Source of the DNA: an uncultured Flavobacteriales bacterium
Lineage (GTDB): Bacteria > Bacteroidota > Bacteroidia > Flavobacteriales_D > Parvicellaceae
Assembly (NCBI GenBank): GCA_938084875.1
Contig: CALKFX010000008.1
Span: 1-16,325, forward strand
Direction: 5' to 3'
DNA length: 16,325 nt
Positions 1 to 6,567 of this stretch are shown one piece after another (within the stretch, counting starts at the first letter, position 1; the number at the start of each line of letters is the position of its first letter). The position numbers were made by a program, and so were the translations under genes. The notes beneath the pieces were generated by a model, which ran no database searches, was not told the origin of the DNA, and saw nothing but the letters and a program-made list of their open reading frames with translations.

Positions 1-234
1 GGTTTTTACAACCTTATTTCCGTAAACACCAATGTCACAGTTTAAATCGTCTGCAATAATAAATAAAACATTAAGTTTTTTGTTGGTTATTTCAGTTATA
101 GATACAGAACTTTCTTTTGGTGAACTACAACTTGAAAGAAGAAAAAAAAAAAGTACTGTTAATAAGGAAATTATATTTTTCTTTATAGAGATAAAAAATT
201 TGATTTTGAGTATTGTACTAAATAGTTTGTACAT
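1..234 (-). CDS. Sulfatase (alkaline-phosphatase superfamily) lipoprotein, N-terminal part only
   Basis: Only the first 78 codons are in the window; the gene continues past the left edge. The start is the ATG at 234-232, with an in-frame TGA two codons upstream, so this start is well bounded. Residues 19-36 form a lysine-started hydrophobic signal ending in a lipobox (LLSSC, Cys36), indicating a lipoprotein. Residues 55-73 read NVLFIIADDLNCDIGVYGN, the classic N-terminal strand and metal-binding Asp-Asp of type I (formylglycine) sulfatases, here of the iduronate-2-sulfatase-like style. The diagnostic C-x-P-S-R formylglycine motif lies outside the window, so activity and substrate cannot be judged; a phosphatase-like relative is not fully excluded. 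The start overlaps the end of the upstream kinase gene by 17 nt in another frame, which suggests co-transcription and translational coupling. An 11-T run lies in the signal-peptide codons. Confidence 0.85.
   Translation of the reverse strand, partial: MYKLFSTILKIKFFISIKKNIISLLTVLFFFLLSSCSSPKESSVSITEITNKKLNVLFIIADDLNCDIGVYGNKVVKT
142..152. repeat. 11-nt homopolymer (A on +, T on coding strand) inside the sulfatase signal sequence
   Basis: Eleven consecutive A residues on the plus strand read as Leu-Phe-Phe-Phe-Leu codons on the minus strand, within the hydrophobic part of the sulfatase signal peptide. A run of this length is prone to slippage in replication, transcription and sequencing. A one-base change would frameshift the sulfatase before its catalytic domain. 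Confidence 0.9.
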
Positions 235-1072
235 GTTTCAGATGATAATTAACTAAATTATCTACAGGTTTTTGAATTATATCACCAAGAATTACTCCAT
301 GATTGTCTGCAGCAACTTTAAGTTCTCTTTCAAAAATTTTACTAATTGAACCAATAAAATGGGTTTTAACAGATTTGTATTCTGGATAACAACAGACATG
401 AATTTTTATAAATTCATTCATTCCATGCTGAATCATCTCAGTAATATATTCGTGGTGGTAATGTCTATTAATAAATTTCATAAAAGAAGCTAGATAAACA
501 TTTGCATGTGGTTTCATATATACATTTTCAAAAATATCTGCTTTTGCATCACCAAATTGACTTTCAAAATCTTTATGAATTGAATCTGGTAGCTGATTAT
601 ATAAATAATCTTTTAATAATTTTTTTCCATAAAAAGAGCCAGAGCCTTCATCCCCTAAAACATAAGCAATGGCTGGAACCTCTTCTCTTAAATTTTGACC
701 ATCAAAATAACATGAATTTGAACCTGTTCCTAAAATACAAGATATTGCAGGTTCTCCTTTATAAGTAGATAATGCACAGGCTAGTAAATCATGATCAACT
801 GTAACCTCTGAGTTTGGATATATTTTACACAATCCAGATTTTACTATGTTATTCATCTCTTCACTTGAACATCCTGCACCATAAAAATACAATCTTTCTA
901 CATTTTTTGAAGCTTCATAAAAGTCTTTATTATTTTGAATTTCATTGGCTATAAATTCACTAGAATGAAAAAAAGGATTGAATCCCATAGTTTTATACAT
1001 TGTAATCTGATTTTCATCATTGACAAGTACCCAATCAGTCTTGGTAGACCCACTTTCTGCGATTAGTATCAT
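218..1072 (-). CDS. BadF/BadG/BcrA/BcrD-type ATPase, probable N-acetylglucosamine/glucose-type sugar kinase
   Basis: A 284-residue cytoplasmic protein of the ASKHA (actin/hexokinase fold) superfamily, without a signal peptide. Visible motifs are phosphate-1 loop ESGSTKTDW (6-14), a likely catalytic Asp in VDHDLLACA (Asp95), phosphate-2 loop LGTGSNSC (114-121), GDEGSGSFYGKKLL (140-153), and an adenosine-site helix GSISKIFER (241-249). Length and motif order match the small Bacteroidetes proteins annotated as N-acetylglucosamine kinase. It lacks the Fe-S cysteine arrangement of true benzoyl-CoA or hydroxyglutaryl-CoA reductase activators, so that meaning of the family name does not apply. The substrate cannot be read from sequence; near an alpha-glucan locus and 6-phosphogluconolactonase, glucose is a reasonable alternative to GlcNAc (inference). 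The ATG at 1072 is the start. Its end overlaps the sulfatase start by 17 nt; it is separated from the gene upstream by about 200 bp of AT-rich dyads. Confidence 0.85.
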   Translation of the reverse strand: MILIAESGSTKTDWVLVNDENQITMYKTMGFNPFFHSSEFIANEIQNNKDFYEASKNVERLYFYGAGCSSEEMNNIVKSGLCKIYPNSEVTVDHDLLACALSTYKGEPAISCILGTGSNSCYFDGQNLREEVPAIAYVLGDEGSGSFYGKKLLKDYLYNQLPDSIHKDFESQFGDAKADIFENVYMKPHANVYLASFMKFINRHYHHEYITEMIQHGMNEFIKIHVCCYPEYKSVKTHFIGSISKIFERELKVAADNHGVILGDIIQKPVDNLVNYHLKHVQTI

Positions 1073-1131
1073 ATATATAAATTTAAAATATAGTTTTGGA
1101 ATATTTATTTTTAAAAATGTATCTATAAATT

Positions 1132-1147
1132 AAGAGATTAATCTCTT
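1132..1147. repeat. Perfect 16-bp palindrome in the pgl-kinase gap
   Basis: AAGAGATTAATCTCTT is identical to its reverse complement. It lies 60 bp upstream of the kinase start, in a 202-bp gap (1073-1274) that has no coding potential I can support. It could be an operator for the kinase-sulfatase unit or a weak hairpin in RNA; there is no loop, which favours a protein-binding site. No strict TAnnTTTG element is seen between it and the kinase. Confidence 0.6.
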
Positions 1148-1152
1148 TAAAG

Positions 1153-1172
1153 TTATTTATTTTTATAAATAA
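1153..1172. repeat. AT-only 8-bp inverted repeat with TTTT loop
   Basis: TTATTTAT and ATAAATAA flank a TTTT loop, five bases from the 16-bp palindrome. The arms are all A/T, so an RNA stem would be weak and chance symmetry is quite possible in such AT-rich DNA. Confidence 0.4.
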
Positions 1173-1230
1173 ATCTTTAATTTTTTTGTTACTTTTTATA
1201 GTAATATTATCTGGATTAATTAAGCTTATT

Positions 1231-1253
1231 AAAAAATCTAAAATTATCTTAGA
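1231..1253 (-). terminator. Weak rho-independent terminator candidate downstream of 6-phosphogluconolactonase
   Basis: Read on the minus strand, about 21 nt past the 6-phosphogluconolactonase stop, TCTAAGA pairs with TTTTAGA (one G-U pair) across a three-base loop and is followed directly by six T residues. The stem is AT-rich and therefore weak, but position and T-tract fit a transcript end. It would separate the upstream unit from the kinase-sulfatase pair. Confidence 0.45.
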
Positions 1254-1274
1254 GAAAGTCATAATTATTAGATT

Positions 1275-1955
1275 TTATAAGGACCAAAATATTTCAACTT
1301 CAGAAGACAAAGTATTCAAAATATAACTTACAGGAAGTAATTCTTTATTAGCTCTATTTAATATATCTTCATTTTCCTTACCAGAAATATTAAAAATGAT
1401 TTTCTTTGAATTTAGTAGCGATTTTAAATTATGAGTAAGCCTCTTTTTAATTGGAAAAGGAGCTATGTTTAAAGATATGTCTGGATAAATTTCTGAAAGT
1501 GCATTTTCTGTTTGAACAGTATTTGGAAATAGAGAGGCAGTATGGCCATCTAAACCCATCTCCAATAAAACAATAGATTTTTCCTTTAAAAAAACAGAAT
1601 TTGATAGTTTAGATAAGGATAAATTATTTTTTTCGTCTTTTATATCATATATCATTGGAGTTATAGATGCCTTTTGTAAAATGATTTCTCCTAATGCTTC
1701 AGAAATATTGTAAAAATTAGTTTCCTTGGATTGATTATCAATCCATTTTTCATCTACCAACCCAAACTTCACATTTGACCAATCTACTTTGGAAATCTCT
1801 TTAAATCTTTTGTATAAAGAAAGTGAAGATGCACCACAAGAAAGTAAAACTTTTACTTCGTTACTTGATTTTGTTTCAATACGTAAGTTTACTTCTATCA
1901 AAGACAATAAATTGTCTTCTAATACAGTGGAATTTTCAAATTTTTTTACAATCAT
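1275..1955 (-). CDS. pgl: 6-phosphogluconolactonase (DevB/SOL type)
   Basis: A 226-residue cytoplasmic enzyme that hydrolyses 6-phosphogluconolactone to 6-phosphogluconate, the second step of the oxidative pentose phosphate pathway and the Entner-Doudoroff route. Family motifs are present: the phosphate-binding loop SCGASSLSLY (39-48), a DEKW motif (68-71) matching the usual DER-W/V, and the signature GLDGHTASLFP (134-144). Near the C-terminus RLTHNLKSLLNSKKIIFNISG carries the conserved Arg-x-Thr region. Length is normal for the family. The ATG at 1955 is the start. The 105-bp upstream gap holds direct and inverted repeats. Glucose-6-phosphate dehydrogenase and 6-phosphogluconate dehydrogenase, its common neighbours, are not in the window, so its presence beside a glucan locus suggests recruitment for glucose flow (inference). 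Confidence 0.92.
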   Translation of the reverse strand: MIVKKFENSTVLEDNLLSLIEVNLRIETKSSNEVKVLLSCGASSLSLYKRFKEISKVDWSNVKFGLVDEKWIDNQSKETNFYNISEALGEIILQKASITPMIYDIKDEKNNLSLSKLSNSVFLKEKSIVLLEMGLDGHTASLFPNTVQTENALSEIYPDISLNIAPFPIKKRLTHNLKSLLNSKKIIFNISGKENEDILNRANKELLPVSYILNTLSSEVEIFWSL

Positions 1956-1966
1956 TATATGCTAAT

Positions 1967-2004
1967 ATACACTTATTGTTTAACATACACTTAGTATTTA
2001 AGTG
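1967..2004. promoter_or_regulatory. Direct repeat plus dyad upstream of pgl, candidate operator
   Basis: ATACACTTA occurs twice, at 1967-1975 and 1985-1993, exactly 18 bp apart. The second copy also forms an inverted repeat with TAAGTG: CACTTA (1988-1993) against TAAGTG (1999-2004), spacer of five bases. The block sits 12-49 bp upstream of the 6-phosphogluconolactonase ATG, where regulator sites are expected. No strict TAnnTTTG element was found, so promoter assignment is uncertain. Confidence 0.4.
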
Positions 2005-2008
2005 ATTA

Positions 2009-2020
2009 TTGTTATAACAA
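2009..2020. promoter_or_regulatory. Perfect 12-bp palindrome in the GH31-pgl gap
   Basis: TTGTTATAACAA is its own reverse complement and lies five bases beyond the neighbouring dyad, between the GH31 stop and the pgl start. It may be a regulator half-site pair. In AT-rich DNA a 12-bp palindrome can arise by chance, so this is tentative. Confidence 0.35.
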
Positions 2021-2060
2021 CACCTAATAAAAACATATTAACTATGGATGACTTAGAAAA

Positions 2061-4205
2061 TTAATTATTAATAACAATAGACTCCTCTATTAAACCAAAA
2101 GAATTTCTTATTTCACCATCCATAATTAATTGAATTTTAATTTTTGTGTCAATTGGGAAAGAATTACCATCTAAAGTTTTAGTATTTAAAGTAGTTATAC
2201 CGTTTTGAGTTTCTGCATAAAACTCTACTAATGAAAATTCACCATTTTGGTATCCATATCCTTCACCAAAATCGGAATACAATATCCCTTTTGCATACAA
2301 ATTAGTATCTAAAGAAACCAAAAGAGTAATAGTATCTAATGAAAAAGAATTGGTGGACACAATAGGATTACACAATGGAACTATCGCTCCAGGTCTAATC
2401 AAAATATCTGGGTGATATTTATGATTTTGACTTTTTTCACCATTTATAGAGACATTTCTCCAATTACCCTTAGGAATTTGACCATTTTCGCTCCATTTAG
2501 GAACAATTAATAAATCACTTCCAAGTAAGAAATTTTCTTGTTCAGTTCTTAAATATTTTTCTGCTGGATTATTAAAAAAGACTGGTCTCATGACTGGCAT
2601 TCCCGTATTTGCACTTTCCCAAAACAAGGTATATAAATAAGGCAATAAGCGATATCTTCTTTGCAAAGCTTCTCTAGAAACTGTTTCTACTTCTTCACCA
2701 AAAGACCAGGGTTCCTGGTTTATAGAACCTTTAGTAGAATGCGCTCTAGAAAAAGGATAAAAAGCTCCTACAGCTATCCAATGAGCATATAGTTCTGGAG
2801 TTGCATTTCCAGCAAACCCACCTATATCAGGCCCATTAAAAGGCTGTCCAGAAAGACTTAAATTCAGACTCATAGGAATAGACTGCTTTAAATGTTTCAT
2901 TGAAGAATTATTATCTCCAGTCCATGTTGCTGCATATCGGTGTCCACCTAAAAAGTTGGATCTAGTCAATACAAATGGTCTTTTTTCAGGATTAGATTTA
3001 ATTATTCCCTTTCTTGAAGATTCTACCATCATCATTCCATAAACATTGTGGTACCTTAAGTGTATATCATTTTTAATATTTTCATCTCCTAAATGTATAT
3101 TACTATCTGGCATGGTCCAATCTGCTGTTTCAAAAACAGCTGGTTCGTTCATGTCGTTCCAAACTCCATCTACACCTTTAGCCATGAAGTTTTTATACAA
3201 TCCTCCCCACCATTTAGAAACCTTAGACTGAGTAAAATCAGGAAAAACACAGTCTCCTGGCCAAACTTTACCAAGAAACACAGAATCGTTTCTTGTCATT
3301 ACCCAAGCATTGATTTTTTCGCCAGAATCATAAACAAAATATCCTTTTTCTGCTTTGATACCTGGATCTATCATCCAAACAGATTTAAAATCTTTCTGAT
3401 GTAAATAATCATTGGTTTCTGTTGGATTTGGAAAGTGAATAGAATCAAAAGTGAAAATTTTAAAATCTTGCATGTAATCAATATCCATCCATATTACATC
3501 GCAAGGAATATTTTTCAAACGCATTGTATCTGCTAAAGATTTAACTCTTTCATCGGGATAATAAGAATATCGACATTGGTGAAAACCTAGACTCCAAAGT
3601 GGAGGAAGTTCGATATTTCCGGTAAGTTTTCCAAGCTCTTTCATCACTTCTTGAGGAGAATCTTTTTCAATTACTATAACTCTAAATGCTGGTCCTTCTG
3701 ATGAAAAAGTAATTCTTTCCCCTAAAGAAATCTCCATTTTCCAAGTGTTATCTGCTATAACTCCAAAACTTTTACCATTTTCACCAACACCTAGTACCCA
3801 AGGATGTGACTGATATAACCTTTGGCCATTGTCTTTGCCATATCCATAATTATCTGTATTCCATAATTTAACGGTTTTACCATTTCTTATCAAATCTCCC
3901 ATAACTTCTCCTGTTCCATATAAATCAACATTTGAACCAAATGAAACTTGAGCGATCTGTCTATCCGAAAATACAGAAAAAGATACTTTTAGAGAACTAG
4001 AATCGTATACTTTATCCATTTCTAATGGTTCATTTAATATAGCAAAAGAGGGAGTATGTGAGGATTTATCATATCCTGGTGGATAATAAATGTTGACATT
4101 ACTATCACAATTGATATTAGTTTGTTTAGTTTGTTTTTCACTACAACTAGTATTTAAAAAAGAAACTAATAAAAGTAAATAAAGTAGGTTTTTAGTATAT
4201 TTCAT
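2061..4205 (-). CDS. GH31 alpha-glucosidase, lipoprotein
   Basis: A 714-residue glycoside hydrolase family 31 enzyme, expected to release glucose from the non-reducing ends of maltodextrins. Residues 1-21 form a lipoprotein signal (SFLNTSC, Cys21), so it is membrane-anchored in the periplasm or on the outer membrane. An N-terminal beta-sandwich (about 35-195, with GTGE and the W-N-T-D-N-Y-G-Y stretch typical of GH31) leads into the (beta/alpha)8 barrel (about 200-530). The catalytic nucleophile is Asp351 in WNDMNEPAVF; the acid/base is Asp431 in TWTGDN. The Arg-x-His stretch FSRAHS (485-490) fits the substrate site. The C-terminal beta domains (about 540-705) are complete, and length is normal. 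Start: ATG at 4205, 37 bp after the amylase stop, with no terminator between, consistent with one operon. In Bacteroides sus loci this terminal role is played by the GH97 SusB; GH31 takes that place here. Confidence 0.93.
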   Translation of the reverse strand: MKYTKNLLYLLLLVSFLNTSCSEKQTKQTNINCDSNVNIYYPPGYDKSSHTPSFAILNEPLEMDKVYDSSSLKVSFSVFSDRQIAQVSFGSNVDLYGTGEVMGDLIRNGKTVKLWNTDNYGYGKDNGQRLYQSHPWVLGVGENGKSFGVIADNTWKMEISLGERITFSSEGPAFRVIVIEKDSPQEVMKELGKLTGNIELPPLWSLGFHQCRYSYYPDERVKSLADTMRLKNIPCDVIWMDIDYMQDFKIFTFDSIHFPNPTETNDYLHQKDFKSVWMIDPGIKAEKGYFVYDSGEKINAWVMTRNDSVFLGKVWPGDCVFPDFTQSKVSKWWGGLYKNFMAKGVDGVWNDMNEPAVFETADWTMPDSNIHLGDENIKNDIHLRYHNVYGMMMVESSRKGIIKSNPEKRPFVLTRSNFLGGHRYAATWTGDNNSSMKHLKQSIPMSLNLSLSGQPFNGPDIGGFAGNATPELYAHWIAVGAFYPFSRAHSTKGSINQEPWSFGEEVETVSREALQRRYRLLPYLYTLFWESANTGMPVMRPVFFNNPAEKYLRTEQENFLLGSDLLIVPKWSENGQIPKGNWRNVSINGEKSQNHKYHPDILIRPGAIVPLCNPIVSTNSFSLDTITLLVSLDTNLYAKGILYSDFGEGYGYQNGEFSLVEFYAETQNGITTLNTKTLDGNSFPIDTKIKIQLIMDGEIRNSFGLIEESIVINN

Positions 4206-4242
4206 AGCGTAATATTTAAATTATTTCCTGTTAGTAATTTAT

Positions 4243-6567
4243 TTAGATTTTAGATATTTTGATAACCTTTTGACTGTATTTTAATAAATATATTCCTCTT
4301 TCTAAATCTCCTAAAAATATTTTTCCATTATTCACAATACCATTTTTAATAACTTCTCCATTTATATTATGGATATAATAATTTTGATTTTTAACATTAT
4401 AATCATCTGTAATATTTAAAAAATCAACAACTGGATTTGGGAATACGTTAAAACCATTTTTCTCAAAATCAATAGTACTATTAGGTGAATTACAGGCACA
4501 TATATTTTTTGGAATATTAAGATTTGGTTCTGTTGGTGCATTGTAAGTGACTTTTACCCAACATTTTTGCCCCATTTGATTTTCAGTTGTATTCCTTATT
4601 TTAATGGTGTATAAATCTTCATTTAATATTGAAAAATCATGAGAAAAATCTCCTATTCCAGTAATTGAATCTATTGTATTGCAATTACTATCTAATAGTA
4701 TTATATCTACAGATAAATTATTAAATAATGGATAAAATTCAATATTTAAATTGCTTTGCGCCTCTAAATGAACTTTACCAACAACTCTACATTCTTTACT
4801 TTGGTTTGGCAACATTCCTCCTTGTTGTAAAGAAGATAGATGGCTATCTCCCAAGTCATTGGCCATTTCCCATTCTTGAGTAATTTGTTCTGAAGAATTG
4901 ATGTAATTGGTAGTAATTCCATCAGGAGCCCAAATTGAATACCCTTTTCTAGAGTTATTCGCAGAGCCATCACATGGAGGAATATTAATATCTATTTTAC
5001 CGCCACCATATACAATTATAGTATTTGTGTTTGCTCCTGAATAATCTTTTAAAACTGTACCATCTGCCCAATTAGTTTGGACACCAATTAAGTTTTTCCA
5101 ATTACTCCAACTATCATTGACAGCAATAATTGCCTTTGCATCTCTTTCAATTACCAAAGCATTGTTCTCTTGCCATCTAACAAGATAAGAACCACCTTTA
5201 AAATTGAGATTTTGATGACACCAAATAATATTGGCAATATCTGACCGTATTGGAAGTTCTATTGAGTCTTTTGGATGATGGTTAAATCTATTACTGTTAT
5301 ACCCAATATTAAAAAGATCTTCAAAATAAACCATTGGCGATCCGTCTAATGCAAAGGAAATGGCGTAAACAATACTTAATCTAGGATCATTGGGTTCAAT
5401 TTGAGTTCCTAGTTGTTGAGAGCTATTCCAACCATTGTAATTGCCATCAGAATCTAGAATTGGTCTAAATGTATCATGATTATTTACAAATGGGACTGTT
5501 CTTTGTCTATTTATCTGCTGGTAATTAGGAACCAGTCCCAAATCAAATGCTCCGTTACCTTGAATAATACCCACCAACGCATTTCTTAAAGAAAAATCAA
5601 ATGTGCCAGCTCTATTTTGAACATCATTGCACCATTGATCTAGTTCACTAGCACCACCTACCCACTCTCCTACTGCAAACATATCATCCGTTCCATTTGC
5701 CCATCCATTTCCATGTTGAAGATTCCATAATAAATCTTCTGAAATGTAAGTTGGAAAATGTTTAATAGCATCTATTCTAACACCAGAAAAACCAACTTGT
5801 TTTTTATACCACATTATCCAATTTCTCATTCCATTTCTCATGTAATCATTGGTTTGATTTGGATTGTAAATAGCATTAGAACTCAATCCATAAGCAGTGG
5901 ATTCATAGGAAATGTCTGGCCCCCAATAAGGAGTGTTAATTTCATTGGAGCAACAAATAAAATTATTATTTGGATAAAAATTTTGCCAATTTTTTGGGAA
6001 ACGTCCTTTTCTAGATAAATAATTTGTTGCATTTTCTAAAATAGAAGGGGTTTCATAGCAAGAGTATCTGAAGTTTTTATATTTACTTGTTGAACCATCT
6101 TCTAATGCCATCGGGTCTTGACCACCTGATCCGTTCTGACTTCCTGCTCCTGTTAAATGGTTCAAGACAATATCTTGAATTACATCAATACCATTTGCCT
6201 TCATTACAGCAACCATTCTTAATAGCTGGTCTTTATCTCCCAATTTTGTTTTCAAAAACCCTTTTTGGTATTTATCTCCAAGATCGTAATGATCAAATGG
6301 AGCATACCCCATGTCAATAATGTTTTTATTTTTAATGGAAGGAGGAATCCAAATGGCGTCAATTCCTAAAGATCGAAGTCTTGGAGCTAAATCTGAAAGA
6401 TAATCTGCATATCGATAGGGATAATTAGAGTTGAAATAATCCCACCAAAATCCCTGTAAAACCACTTGTCTGTTATTGGGATTGGATTGCGAATAAAACG
6501 AGTTATAAAACTGAAAACAAAATAATGCTAATAAAATTAAGCGACTAATAACCACTATTTTGAACAA
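4243..6567 (-). CDS. Secreted GH13 alpha-amylase with T9SS sorting domain
   Basis: A 774-residue extracellular endo-acting alpha-amylase. Signal peptide is about 1-26 (hydrophobic LILLALFCFQF, cleavage near FYSQ). The barrel starts at VVLQGFWWDY (35-44) and has all four GH13 regions: I DIVLNH (132-137), II GVRIDAIKH with nucleophile Asp266, III VGEW with acid/base Glu301, IV FVNNHD with Asp365. The phrase GYAPFDHYDLGDKYQKG recalls liquefying (Bacillus-type) amylases. A C-terminal beta domain ends near YSIWAP (543-548), followed by an extra beta-sandwich (about 563-675, beginning EWEMANDLGDSH). The T9SS type A sorting domain spans about 705-774 (FPNPVVDFLNI, ERGIYLLKY). No in-frame ATG exists before residue 87; the start must be TTG at 6567 (used here) or GTG at 6555. 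Either overlaps the susD end (23 or 11 nt), indicating translational coupling. Confidence 0.92.
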   Translation of the reverse strand: MFKIVVISRLILLALFCFQFYNSFYSQSNPNNRQVVLQGFWWDYFNSNYPYRYADYLSDLAPRLRSLGIDAIWIPPSIKNKNIIDMGYAPFDHYDLGDKYQKGFLKTKLGDKDQLLRMVAVMKANGIDVIQDIVLNHLTGAGSQNGSGGQDPMALEDGSTSKYKNFRYSCYETPSILENATNYLSRKGRFPKNWQNFYPNNNFICCSNEINTPYWGPDISYESTAYGLSSNAIYNPNQTNDYMRNGMRNWIMWYKKQVGFSGVRIDAIKHFPTYISEDLLWNLQHGNGWANGTDDMFAVGEWVGGASELDQWCNDVQNRAGTFDFSLRNALVGIIQGNGAFDLGLVPNYQQINRQRTVPFVNNHDTFRPILDSDGNYNGWNSSQQLGTQIEPNDPRLSIVYAISFALDGSPMVYFEDLFNIGYNSNRFNHHPKDSIELPIRSDIANIIWCHQNLNFKGGSYLVRWQENNALVIERDAKAIIAVNDSWSNWKNLIGVQTNWADGTVLKDYSGANTNTIIVYGGGKIDINIPPCDGSANNSRKGYSIWAPDGITTNYINSSEQITQEWEMANDLGDSHLSSLQQGGMLPNQSKECRVVGKVHLEAQSNLNIEFYPLFNNLSVDIILLDSNCNTIDSITGIGDFSHDFSILNEDLYTIKIRNTTENQMGQKCWVKVTYNAPTEPNLNIPKNICACNSPNSTIDFEKNGFNVFPNPVVDFLNITDDYNVKNQNYYIHNINGEVIKNGIVNNGKIFLGDLERGIYLLKYSQKVIKISKI

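Noticed and set aside
218..1072. Reading the kinase as a benzoyl-CoA or hydroxyglutaryl-CoA reductase activator, as the family name suggests
   Set aside because: It lacks the Fe-S cysteine pattern and the reductase partner genes, and its length and motifs fit the sugar-kinase branch.
3093..3404. 103-residue plus-strand open frame
   Set aside because: It lies entirely inside the GH31 gene on the opposite strand, covering its catalytic region; the protein has no recognisable domain and reads like antisense shadow.
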